64,000 nucleotides of DNA from Mesorhizobium sp. (GTDB lineage Bacteria; Pseudomonadota; Alphaproteobacteria; Rhizobiales; Rhizobiaceae): assembly GCA_004963905.1 (NCBI GenBank), contig SUGL01000002.1, forward strand, positions 246,280 to 310,279. The letters are read 5' to 3'. Shown here piece after piece: positions 27,854-35,435 of this stretch. The notes under the pieces were generated by a model, which saw only the letters and a program-made list of their open reading frames with translations, searched no databases and was not told where the DNA came from. Every line of letters begins with the position of its first letter. Position 1 is the stretch's first letter. The position numbers and the translations under genes are program-made.

Positions 27854-28795
27854 TTATGGCTTGGCGAGGCTTACCTTCTTTCCAATATGATCGCGCCAAA
27901 TTCCGAGGCGCTTTATTCGATATTCGACAAGTTCTGGTGAGGTCCCGAAGAAGGACGCGATCTCAGCAGCACTCTTGCCGTCCGAGACCATGCGCTTGAT
28001 CGCATCTCGTGGAAGCAAAGTCGCCGACGCTAGGAAATAAGCGTCGTGTTCTTCGGCACTGTCATAAGTACGACCGAAGGAGCCGGCAATCTTCGCTATC
28101 TTAGTTAGCTTATGCCCGGAAAGAATGTGCCAATACTCTTCAAGCAGCGTTACTCTTTGTCTCTCAACGGTATGGTAGTCGTTTAGGAACACGACCCAGC
28201 TATCCTGATCAGCGTTCAAGGGAACGCTCATTGCCGACCACTCGTTACGGGATGGTCCTGCAAGCGTGTTCTTTGTCTTCTCATCGACGCAGGATGAATG
28301 TCCTAGGCGCTCTACTGTGACCGAATCAACAACCAAAAAAAACGGGTCCAATGGATCGTTCTTTTTCAATCCCAGGTCCTTTCGGAAAGCTTCAGCCGTC
28401 TGCTCCAGTTCTTCCTTGGACATAGGGATAACGTCAGCATCTGTCGGGGCGTTGCTCGGCTCTGATGTGTCACCCTCGGCATAGTGCCGCCGAACACACA
28501 CGGCGGCCCGCAGCAGGGTTTGCACTGTCCCGGAGGACGCGTTCTTCCCGGCGCGGAAGTGGACGAATGCCACCCGATCAAAGCCAAGCTCGTGTTGATC
28601 GGCATCCGGGCCGAGCCACTCGAGCAGCCTTATCTTGGAGTTGTTGTCGGGCGATCCTTCGCCCCGCTCGATTCGGGCCAGCGTGGAAAAGCTGATCCCC
28701 ACGATTGCCGACAGCGCTCTTATACTGAGGCCTTCACGTTCTCGCTTCTCGCGGACTGCCCTGACGAGCTTTTCCTCAAATTCGTTCATTTTCAC
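27854..28795 (-). CDS. XRE-family HTH protein with ImmA/IrrE-like domain
   Basis: 313 residues. An N-terminal XRE helix-turn-helix (SIRALSAIVGISFSTLARIERGEGSPD, residues about 24-50) is followed by a peptidase-like domain of ImmA/IrrE type: LLEEYWHILSGH and, downstream, EEHDAYFLASATLLPRD. The zincin motif HExxH reads EEYWH, so the first metal-binding His is missing and protease activity is uncertain. Such proteins usually regulate mobile-element or stress genes. It is divergent, with a 41-base gap, from the E2-like/SEC-C gene, which makes that gene its likely target. Confidence 0.8.
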   Translation of the reverse strand: MKMNEFEEKLVRAVREKREREGLSIRALSAIVGISFSTLARIERGEGSPDNNSKIRLLEWLGPDADQHELGFDRVAFVHFRAGKNASSGTVQTLLRAAVCVRRHYAEGDTSEPSNAPTDADVIPMSKEELEQTAEAFRKDLGLKKNDPLDPFFLVVDSVTVERLGHSSCVDEKTKNTLAGPSRNEWSAMSVPLNADQDSWVVFLNDYHTVERQRVTLLEEYWHILSGHKLTKIAKIAGSFGRTYDSAEEHDAYFLASATLLPRDAIKRMVSDGKSAAEIASFFGTSPELVEYRIKRLGIWRDHIGKKVSLAKP

Positions 28796-28836
28796 CCAAT
28801 TGTGCGATCAGCACGCGTTGACACGTCCCTCCCAGA

Positions 28837-29859
28837 ATGCATCCTGTGCTGGTGACACAGATTCGCACATCGACAGGCAAAATGGAAGTGTTGTTGAGCG
28901 GCGATGCGCGGGCTGAGTTGCAACGGATTGGCGACGGTTTGGACGCGCGCCAGCCCGTGAGGGTGAGGGATCGGGGCATTGTGATTCTCGATCCGCAGCC
29001 CACCTTAGCACCTGTCCAGGAGAAAAGTGATGAGCAGCAACAAAGAGCGCGAGGACCCGCAGCCCGGGCATGGCAAGGGTCCACCCGACGGCAAGGGTCG
29101 CCCGGTCGATCACGGCCGCCCCGTGCCGGATCACGGGTCGTCGGCCTCGCCGGCAGCTACGCCCGGCAGCTAGAGGATGTGCAACGGGCATACCCCGGCG
29201 CAACTCTCCTCCCTGATGACCACGGAGTATGGCTTCTCGCTCGCAGCCGCGTCATAGATGGCCTAGCGCGGGAAGCCATATGTCTTATCGCCTTGCCAGA
29301 CACACCAGCGGTGGAGCCGCGCGGATGGGCGTTCTGGGAGCAAGATGGGCAGGTCGAATGGATCGGCCCGCGGCACACCAATTTCCCTGATGGCTCGGTG
29401 TGCGCTTATCACGCGGAGCTCGACAAAGCTTGGTCGCCGGGCGGCGACTTGTGCACCTTGCTGGACCTCTACAGCGTGTGGGCGCTCCGTCACCTGCACT
29501 TGGTGGTGTTTGATCGGTGGCCAGGACGCCAGCATGCGATGCCGGATGATCTAGGGCAATCTGACCCTTACTATCGGCTACTCCAGTTCAAGGAGGCTGA
29601 ACTTTGCAGCTGCGGATCAGGTCGGCGCTACGGCGAGTGCTGCCGGCCGCGCGACCTGAAACTGCCGTTCCTCTCGATTATGCAGGCTTTCAAAAGGCGT
29701 AACCTTGGCCGCAGCATCCTTGATCGCGCCGCCCCTGCCGAAATTATGGCGTCAGTGACCAGAGGTGGACGAAATGCCCCACCTCCCATGTTGGAGATTC
29801 ACGATCCTCTGCGAGCGCACATCGCGGCCAGCGGGGGTGGGATCAGGACTAAGCCGTAG
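28837..29859 (+). CDS. Protein with E2-like central region and C-terminal SEC-C zinc motif
   Basis: 340 residues if read from 28837. The middle (about 108-232) shows RQLEDVQRAYPGATLLPDDHG, RHTNFPDGSVCAYH and AWSPGGDLCTLLDLYSVW, resembling prokaryotic E2 (ubiquitin-conjugating-like) folds with a candidate catalytic Cys189. Residues 257-269, CSCGSGRRYGECC, are a SEC-C zinc motif. Residues 65-105 have Arg/Gly/Pro-rich composition suggesting this stretch is not translated in this frame. Alternative starts are the ATG at 28882 and a GTG at 29179 just after the small frame at 29030-29173. The E2 assignment is by motif resemblance only. Confidence 0.55.
   Translation: MHPVLVTQIRTSTGKMEVLLSGDARAELQRIGDGLDARQPVRVRDRGIVILDPQPTLAPVQEKSDEQQQRARGPAARAWQGSTRRQGSPGRSRPPRAGSRVVGLAGSYARQLEDVQRAYPGATLLPDDHGVWLLARSRVIDGLAREAICLIALPDTPAVEPRGWAFWEQDGQVEWIGPRHTNFPDGSVCAYHAELDKAWSPGGDLCTLLDLYSVWALRHLHLVVFDRWPGRQHAMPDDLGQSDPYYRLLQFKEAELCSCGSGRRYGECCRPRDLKLPFLSIMQAFKRRNLGRSILDRAAPAEIMASVTRGGRNAPPPMLEIHDPLRAHIAASGGGIRTKP
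29030..29173 (+). CDS. Possible small Gly/His/Pro-rich protein overlapping the E2-like frame
   Basis: 47 residues, polar and low-complexity (QPGHGKGPPDGKGRPVDHG). Its ATG at 29030 has the best ribosome-binding site of the area, CCAGGAGAAAAGTG. Its stop (29171-29173) is five bases before an in-frame GTG of the E2-like gene, which would suit translational coupling. Similar Gly/His-rich leaders precede ubiquitin-like domains in some bacterial systems, but no such domain follows here. It is either a real small gene or a chance frame. Confidence 0.35.
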   Translation: MSSNKEREDPQPGHGKGPPDGKGRPVDHGRPVPDHGSSASPAATPGS

Positions 29860-30054
29860 TTCCGCTCGCCTAAGAGCGAGTTCCCTGAAGGTCAGCTGCG
29901 TGCACCGCCCTTGAACTTGTCTATGCCGACACCTCAGGAAAAACCTGCCATAGGACTGACCAGAAGGGGCGAAGAGGGACGATCTCGTGAATTTACAGTT
30001 CGGGACTGCAGCGATCGGCAGCTGAAGCTATCATTTGTGATGATCCAACAGCTT

Positions 30055-30661
30055 TTATGTCCAGGGGCCAGCTTCCCATGTGTGATCGAACGCTGTGCTA
30101 GCCAGGGCCGCCCGCGTTGGGGGCATGACAAACTCAGTGACTGCCAGCATCAACTTAGGGAGCGGTGCAGGTGCATGCGTGATAGCTGTTCGTTGAAGAA
30201 AGGCGCGCCATTGAGCTTGTTTGGTCGGGGATTCAGAAAACTCTGACGTGAGCGCAATCGGCGTCTCGGCTGGGAGACGGGTGTTGCGTCGGTCGAAGGT
30301 TGGGCCCCCGAAGCCGATGTCGATCTGAACCAGCAAACGCGCACCAGAAATGTCCGCACCGACAGTGAGACGGACGCCGCTGTATTCATTCTCTGGCCGG
30401 GCTAGCTCCGTTCGCATGGTGTTTGGCTTGAATACGACGCCCGTCCTCAACATCGAGGGCGCAAATCTCACGAAAAGCGCTGGCTAAGCGCTGGGGATCT
30501 TCGTCACCAAATCCGAGAAGATCGAGATCGCCCGTCGATCGATAAGGCGTCTCGGACCAGAGGTTGAACAGCATCGCACCTTTTTCTTTTTGCTCACGTG
30601 CGCGATGACGCAATCGGGCCCGGACCGAAGCGCCAATATTCCGCAGCGACTTTCGCGTCAT
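30055..30661 (-). pseudogene. Decayed AbiEii-family toxin (nucleotidyltransferase)
   Basis: Remnant of an AbiEii/AbiGii toxin. The upstream frame gives MTRKSLRNIGASVRARL, then GAMLFNLW and STGDLDLLGFGDEDPQRL, but about 40 residues expected between REQ and KGAMLF are missing. An extra G near 30450 (GACGGGCGTC where GACGGCGTC is expected) shifts the frame; the downstream frame continues GVVFKPNTMRTELAR, NEYSGVRLTVGA, LLVQIDIGFGG, then skips about 90 residues to RLPAETPIALTSEF and KQAQWRAFLQR. Two deletions plus a frameshift mean it is dead. Its start overlaps the AbiEi stop by four bases. Confidence 0.75.
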
Positions 30662-30945
30662 ACGGTGGCCTCGAGGTAAGGCCGGATGACATTCTGTACA
30701 CGATCGATTCCAGCAAAGTGCCAGAGCTCATCGATTGTCGCTCGCTTAAGCCGCAAACAATCGCGAAGCGCCTCGATGGCGATGTCGAGTCCAATCTTGT
30801 TGCGGTATTTGAAGCAATCGACGATGGTCTTTGCCGGATTGGTGATCCGCACCGGGGCCTGTTCATGCCGCGCTCGCGTGCAACCGCGAGAGCCCGCTGT
30901 TGAGGGTCGTTCCACCGGATTCTCGCCTGAGCGATAGCCGTCCAC
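30658..30945 (-). pseudogene. N-terminally truncated AbiEi-family antitoxin remnant
   Basis: The last ~70 residues match the C-terminal part of AbiEi antitoxins: PVRITNPAKTIVDCFKYRNKI, GLDIAIEALRDCLR and VQNVIRPYLEATV. The N-terminal winged-helix domain cannot be found upstream in any frame, and the first ~25 residues of the open frame look like noise. The stop codon overlaps the toxin start (ATGA), the usual AbiE organisation. Together with the broken toxin this is a fossil toxin-antitoxin locus. Confidence 0.7.
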
Positions 30946-31169
30946 GGACTTGGCCCACGAGTCCGCTTAGAGACGCTCTCCTGCCGTGATTCATCCGGTT
31001 CACACGTTGCTACCAGTTTGCGCCGAACGGACCTAGTCAGGCCGCTTCCGCTTAACGGGATCCTCTTATTTAAGTGAGCACGATCTCGTCGCTGCGAAGC
31101 GGTAATCAGCATGAGGCTTTGTGCTTCGACACCAACCACGCCCAGAGTATCCGAGATGAGGCAGCGTCC

Positions 31170-31421
31170 ATGAAGAGTGACGCAATCTCGTATCCCCCAC
31201 GAGGCCTTTCTCGTGAGGAAGCAGCCCGTTATATTGGTGTCGGATCGACGCTTTTTGACGAAATGGTTGCCGATGGGCGCATGCCGAAGCCCAAACGCAT
31301 CAACAGCCGCGCCGTCTGGGATCGTGTCGCTCTCGACATCGCTTTCACCTCTCTGCCGGACAAAGACAGCGGTTTGCAAGAACTGTTGAAACGAAGCAAG
31401 CGAGATGGGCAAAGAGGATAG
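31170..31421 (+). CDS. AlpA/excisionase-like HTH protein
   Basis: 83 residues with a MerR-like helix-turn-helix of the AlpA/excisionase kind: GLSREEAARYIGVGSTLFDEM, then DGRMPKPKRINSRAVWDR. Such proteins bind att sites or integrase promoters and favour excision of prophages and islands. Start at 31170 chosen because the residues upstream have no family resemblance. It lies upstream of an HTH gene and the second integrase in the same direction, the usual regulatory position. Confidence 0.78.
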   Translation: MKSDAISYPPRGLSREEAARYIGVGSTLFDEMVADGRMPKPKRINSRAVWDRVALDIAFTSLPDKDSGLQELLKRSKRDGQRG

Positions 31422-31485
31422 CGCTACGCTCATTGCGTATACGCTGTAGGCGCAGTAGAGTGCTCGGCTGTAGGGAAGGCGTGGC

Positions 31486-31737
31486 GTGAACGAGAATGAG
31501 AAGCTTGCCCAAGAAGTGAAAGCCTGGCGGGCCAAGGGAGGATTCACTGCCGAAGCCGCAGCTAAGGTGCTGGGAATACCGAAACGCACGTTCGAAGGCA
31601 TAGAGCAAGGCAGAGGCTTCCCTTACCCAGTGCTCCTGCGCGTTGCCATCGAAAGCGAAGCCCTTTCGCTACAGGCGATGCTGGAGACCTCCCCGCGCGT
31701 TGAGCACCGGCGGCAAAAGTCTGGAAGGAGCGTCTGA
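31486..31737 (+). CDS. Small HTH protein coupled to integrase
   Basis: 83 residues. AEAAAKVLGIPKRTFEGIEQGRGFPYP is a helix-turn-helix of the XRE or phage Cro/C1 type. The GTG at 31486 has AGGGAAGG upstream. The stop codon overlaps the integrase ATG (TGATG at 31735), so translation is coupled. A role in controlling the integrase is inferred from that. Confidence 0.75.
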   Translation: MNENEKLAQEVKAWRAKGGFTAEAAAKVLGIPKRTFEGIEQGRGFPYPVLLRVAIESEALSLQAMLETSPRVEHRRQKSGRSV

Positions 31738-32927
31738 TGGCTAGGCCCTTCAAGGATGCGCGATACCCTGGGGTCTCTTCGCGTCTCAAGAACGGCAAGC
31801 TAGCTTATCGCTACCGCGCGAAAGGCATGCCCGAAATCCGCCTTCCCGGTAAGCCCGGCGATCCCGAGTTCGAGGCGGCTTACGAGAAGGCCACGCAGGG
31901 TCAAGGCAAGAAGGCAGTTATCATCGATTTGCCCGGTCGGGCACTGCCAAAATCCTTTGGCCATGCCGCGCGCCGGCTTGAAACGACAATGGAGTGGCTG
32001 GATTTTGATGACGCCACGCAGCAGAAGAATGCGCGACTGATTGAGCGTTTTCTCAACCTGCGGGTCGATCCCAACTACCCACTCACCTGGCGCGATACTC
32101 CTGTCGAACATCTCGACGCGGATCGACTTCGCGCCATCATTGAAGGCATCTTCAGGACAAACCGCACAGTCGCCAAACACATGTTGGTCGCCATCAAGAA
32201 GCTTCTATGGGTCGCGACCGATGTCGAAAAATGGATCAAGCCGCAGGATGATCCATCGCTATCTATCCGTGTGCGGGTACCCAAATCGACCAAGAACCCA
32301 GCTTGGCCAATTGCGATGCGTGAAAGGTTCGAGGAGCGACACCCAATCGGTACAGCCGCACGCACCTGCTATGCACTCGGCTTCTGGCTTGGAAATCGTC
32401 GCGGCGATATCGCTGCTCTTGAGTGGGACGATCTTTTAACCGAAGAGATCGAACTGTTCGACGGCTCGCTGGTGCTAATCGAGGCCTTTGATTTCCGCCA
32501 GAAGAAGAACCGCAACCGCCATGGCGGGCGGGAGATGTTCATTCCAGTCGTAGACAAACTAGCAGCGGCCTTGGACCCGCTCGATCGCTCGAAAGGCGGC
32601 ACTGTCTTAAAGAACGCCTATGGCAGGTCATTCTCGGAAAAGAGCCTGACCGGCATGATGCAGCACTGGACGCGGCAGGCGGGAATTCCTAGCGGCTACA
32701 CGCTCCATGGCCTGCGCCGCACCTTCGGCACCTACCTCGCTGAATGCAACATCCAAGCGCGGGCCATTATGGAGGCAATGGGCCATTCCTCAATGGCCGT
32801 GACGGATGAGTATGTCCGCGAGGCCAATAAGAAGCGGATCGCGGTTGATATTGCTCGTGCCATCAACGAGCGCGAGGCCAAACGCGACGACATGAAGCGG
32901 CGGACAAACCTCCGCATTGTCAAATAA
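31737..32927 (+). CDS. Tyrosine integrase next to tRNA-Ile2
   Basis: 396 residues. The C-terminal catalytic domain shows Arg in WLGNRRGDIAALEW, HGLRRTFGTYLAE and the terminal MGHSSMAVTDEYVRE with the nucleophilic Tyr. The N-terminal part (SRLKNGKLAYRYRAKG) resembles that of phage-type integrases and is unlike the P4-type protein at 26415. Its 3' end lies 107 bases from the 3' end of tRNA-Ile2, with nested palindromes in between, so that tRNA is the probable attachment site. Confidence 0.92.
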   Translation: MARPFKDARYPGVSSRLKNGKLAYRYRAKGMPEIRLPGKPGDPEFEAAYEKATQGQGKKAVIIDLPGRALPKSFGHAARRLETTMEWLDFDDATQQKNARLIERFLNLRVDPNYPLTWRDTPVEHLDADRLRAIIEGIFRTNRTVAKHMLVAIKKLLWVATDVEKWIKPQDDPSLSIRVRVPKSTKNPAWPIAMRERFEERHPIGTAARTCYALGFWLGNRRGDIAALEWDDLLTEEIELFDGSLVLIEAFDFRQKKNRNRHGGREMFIPVVDKLAAALDPLDRSKGGTVLKNAYGRSFSEKSLTGMMQHWTRQAGIPSGYTLHGLRRTFGTYLAECNIQARAIMEAMGHSSMAVTDEYVREANKKRIAVDIARAINEREAKRDDMKRRTNLRIVK

Positions 32928-32966
32928 CCAAATCGAGTCGGAACAAACCGGGACCACGGTCTTTGC

Positions 32967-33001
32967 TTTGGGCCCATAATGGGCCCAAAACGTTTTGGGC
33001 C
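32967..33001. repeat. Two overlapping palindromes between integrase and tRNA-Ile2
   Basis: TTTGGGCCCAT and ATGGGCCCAAA (32967-32977, 32979-32989) form one palindrome. GGCCCAAAACGTTTTGGGCC (32982-33001) is a perfect 20-base palindrome sharing the middle GGGCCCAAA arm. The two structures are mutually exclusive. CTTTTT follows at 33009, so the second could terminate integrase transcription; a recombinase or excisionase site is the alternative. Confidence 0.75.
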
Positions 33002-33034
33002 GAGGGCACTTTTTATCAATGAAATCAAAGGTTA

Positions 33035-33110
33035 TGGTGGGCCCGGAGGGACTCGAACCCCCAACCAAGCGGTTATGAGCCGCCGGCTCTAACCATTGAG
33101 CTACAGGCCC
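33035..33110 (-). tRNA. tRNA-Ile2(CAU), lysidine type
   Basis: On the minus strand the acceptor GGGCCTG pairs with CGGGCCC, the anticodon loop CTCATAA holds CAT, the T-arm is GGGGGTTCGAGTCCCTC and CCA is encoded. The anticodon-arm context GGCTCATAACCGCTTGGT resembles ileX-type tRNAs whose C34 becomes lysidine, rather than elongator or initiator tRNA-Met. Isoacceptor identity is therefore inferred. Its 3' end faces the second integrase. Confidence 0.9.
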
Positions 33111-33332
33111 CACGCGGGCTGGCTTAGTGTTTTTCGCTCCGCGGCACAAGGCTTTCGAAAGCGCTGGCGGCAAACGCCAAAATCAGCCCATATTCGCTCC
33201 CTACAGCGGCGTGCGCGCCCATAAGGCGCGTGAACAGGTCCGGGCCAGCACCGCACTGCCGGGAATCGGCGCGTTTTTCGAGTCGGGCAGAAGGCGGCAG
33301 GGATACCGGATCGCAGATCTCGAGGAGTTTTC

Positions 33333-34043
33333 ATGACCAGACATCTTTTGCCTGTCGCGCTCGCTGCCGCGTTCGCGTTTCCGGCGCTGGCAAGCGCCGC
33401 CGACACGCAGCCGCCCCCGCGCATTGTCGTCTCCGGCGAGGGCGAAGCGACCATTGCGCCGGACATGGCGATCCTGACGCTCAGCGTCATGCGCGAGGCA
33501 AAGACCGCGCGCGCCGCGCTCGATGCCAACAACGACGCCATGGCGGCGGTGATCGCGGCGATGAAATCGGCGGGCATCGCCGATCGCGACCTGCAGACGG
33601 CCGGCATCCAGATCAATCCGCGCTACAATTACACCAACAAGGCGGATGGCAGCCAGGAAGCCGAGCTCGTCGCCTACCAGGTGACCAACACGCTGTCGGT
33701 GCGGGTGCGCGACGTCGACAAGACCGGCGACATCCTCGACAAGGCGGTGTCGCTCGGCGTCAACCAGGGCGGCGGCATCGCCTTCACCAATGACGATCCG
33801 AAGGCCACCGTCGCCGAGGCGCGCAAGAAGGCTGTTGCCGACGCGATCGCCAAGGCCAAGACGCTTGCCGAGGCCGCCGGCGTCAGCCTTGGCAGGGTCA
33901 TCGAGATCACCGACCAGAACGTCGCGCCTGTACCGATGCCGATGAACGCCAAGGCCTTCGACGCCGCCCGGGCGGCCGTGCCGGTGCAGGCCGGCGAGAA
34001 TTCCTACTCTGTCCAGGTCACCGTCACGTTCGAGTTGAAGTGA
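33333..34043 (+). CDS. SIMPL-domain (DUF541) periplasmic protein
   Basis: 236 residues with a signal peptide (LLPVALAAAFAFPALASAAD) and a SIMPL/DUF541 domain: IVVSGEGEATIAPDMAILTLSV, then AGIADRDLQTAGIQINPRY and the C-terminal NSYSVQVTVTFEL. Family members, such as the oxidative-stress protein YggE, are periplasmic with unclear biochemistry. GAGGAGTTTTC lies before the ATG at 33333. A strong terminator follows. Confidence 0.9.
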   Translation: MTRHLLPVALAAAFAFPALASAADTQPPPRIVVSGEGEATIAPDMAILTLSVMREAKTARAALDANNDAMAAVIAAMKSAGIADRDLQTAGIQINPRYNYTNKADGSQEAELVAYQVTNTLSVRVRDVDKTGDILDKAVSLGVNQGGGIAFTNDDPKATVAEARKKAVADAIAKAKTLAEAAGVSLGRVIEITDQNVAPVPMPMNAKAFDAARAAVPVQAGENSYSVQVTVTFELK

Positions 34044-34061
34044 AGCTGTCGGACCGCAAAC

Positions 34062-34096
34062 AAAAACCCCGGAGGGAGCGATCCTCCGGGGTTTTT
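34062..34096 (+). terminator. Rho-independent terminator after SIMPL gene
   Basis: AAAAACCCCGGAGG and CCTCCGGGGTTTTT form a long stem around a seven-base loop; the T-run follows on the plus strand and the A-run gives a U-run on the minus strand. It can serve both convergent genes, the SIMPL gene and the gene ending at 34157. Confidence 0.92.
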
Positions 34097-34156
34097 CGAG
34101 CCGCGCTTCAGCCTGGCTGAAGGCTCGACCTGCAGGCGATCCCGCCGGACAGACCC

Positions 34157-34513
34157 TCAGCGATAGATGATCGGGCAGCCGCGCTCGTTGGCGAAGACCA
34201 CCACCACGCGGTCGCCATACTGACGGCCGACCACCTTCACCGTGCGCCGGCTGACGTCGACGATGCGGGCGCGATGCAGGCCCATGCGCTCGGCCTTGTC
34301 GAGCGCGCGGTCCGGCGAGCAGCCGCGCCAGTCGCGATCCCGGCGCCAGTCACGGCGGTAATAGCCGTCGTCGTCGCCGGTGTAGACGCCGAAACGCGGA
34401 TCCTGGTTGTTGCCGAAGCCGAGATAGAGGCTGTCCGCATGCGCCGGGATAGCGCCGAGCGTGCCAAGTCCGACAAGGGCCGAAAGGGCTGCCGTCTTGA
34501 TCTGGTTGAACAT
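34157..34513 (-). CDS. Secreted conserved hypothetical protein
   Basis: 118 residues with a signal peptide (TAALSALVGLGTLGAIPAHAD). The mature part starts SLYLGFGNNQDPRFGVYTG, is rich in Asp/Arg/Tyr (YYRRDWRRDRDWRGC), and ends with a compact C-terminal part (ALDKAERMGLHRARIVDVSRR) and two Cys. I do not recognise a named family; the C-terminal pattern recurs from memory in rhizobial periplasmic proteins. AAGGAGAGAG precedes the ATG. Confidence 0.75.
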   Translation of the reverse strand: MFNQIKTAALSALVGLGTLGAIPAHADSLYLGFGNNQDPRFGVYTGDDDGYYRRDWRRDRDWRGCSPDRALDKAERMGLHRARIVDVSRRTVKVVGRQYGDRVVVVFANERGCPIIYR

Positions 34514-34723
34514 CGTCTCTCTCCTTGTTGTGGGCCTGTCGCCCTTGAACTGATGATTGGCGAACCAATGATTGCAAAATGCCTTTTCGTGTCTGAACTT
34601 TTTGCGAACCGGCCGTTCATGTCCGGTTCATGTGGAAGGAAATGCAAATCCTCGCCCCGCTCGCTTCAAAATCTGGAGCCGGAAACGCGCCGCGGCTCGC
34701 TCGGTTCCCATCAAGGCGCAAGA

Positions 34724-34810
34724 TGCGACCCGTCCCACTAGGGTTCGTCGTCTAGACGCGAACCCGTCAGGGTTCGTCGTCAACCCGCGAACCCACTAGG
34801 GTTCATCGTC
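34724..34810. repeat. 29-base tandem repeat at the 3' end of the ycgN-like gene
   Basis: Three copies of a unit ending in GGGTTC(G/A)TCGTC terminate at 34752, 34781 and 34810, an exact 29-base period. The innermost copy includes the last codons (Asp-Asp-Glu-Pro) and the stop codon of the YcgN-family gene, so the gene's own 3' end has been tandemly duplicated downstream. The third copy is partial. Confidence 0.8.
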
Positions 34811-35242
34811 AAGTATGTAATCGAAATAGTCGTCCGGCTCGGCCAGATCGGTTTCCTTGGCCTTCACCCGGCCGCGGATCGAAATCCCAGCCTCGTGCAC
34901 GGTCTCCGCGCTTCCCGAGACCAGCCTGTGCCACCAATAGAGGTCATGGCCCTCGGCGATCAGCCGGTAGGCGCAGGTCTTGGGCAGCCAGGTGATGGTG
35001 CGTACGTTCTGCGGCGTCAGCCCGACGCAGTCGGGCACGCGCGCCAAGCGGTTGGCATAGTCCGAGCAGAGGCATTTTTCGGCATCGAACAGCCGGCAGC
35101 CGACGCTCGTCCAATAGATTTCGCCCGTATCCTCGTCCTCGAGCTTGGACAGGCAGCATTTGCCGCAGCCGTCGCAGAGTGATTCCCACTCGGCCGGGGT
35201 CATTGCCTCAAGTGTCTTGGTTTTCCAGAACGGTGCGTTCAT
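34796..35242 (-). CDS. YcgN/UPF0260-family cysteine-cluster protein
   Basis: 148 residues. Cysteines in [29 protein letters not shown] and PDCVGL form the UPF0260/YcgN cluster; the family is thought to coordinate a metal, but its function is unresolved. The ATG at 35242 gives the canonical N-terminus ([20 protein letters not shown]). Its last four residues and stop lie in a tandem repeat, which suggests recent slippage or duplication at the 3' end. Confidence 0.9.
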   Translation of the reverse strand: MNAPFWKTKTLEAMTPAEWESLCDGCGKCCLSKLEDEDTGEIYWTSVGCRLFDAEKCLCSDYANRLARVPDCVGLTPQNVRTITWLPKTCAYRLIAEGHDLYWWHRLVSGSAETVHEAGISIRGRVKAKETDLAEPDDYFDYILDDEP

Positions 35243-35435
35243 GCGGCTGGATTTGGCCCTCTGGGGCCTTCCGGTCAAGCGCTGTGTCACAGTGACCCGG
35301 TATCAACATTAGAAAAACACGAAATTGCCCTCAAAAGGCCTGCCGGACATCCTTGGCTGGCTGCAATGCCTGACGGAACCAATTGCGGCTGATGAAGTTT
35401 GGGCAGGGATGGGACCCCACTAGGAGAAAACAGAT

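Noticed and set aside
30594-31601. A 335-residue minus-strand frame over the AbiE remnant and excisionase genes
   Set aside because: The frame runs antisense to the AlpA-like gene and in a different register from the recognisable AbiEi C-terminus; Arg/Ser-rich shadow composition.
33035-33110. Reading the CAT tRNA as elongator tRNA-Met
   Set aside because: The anticodon-arm context GACTCATAATCGCTTGGT-like matches ileX-type tRNAs and differs from tRNA-Met; the Ile2 call remains an inference because the modification cannot be seen.
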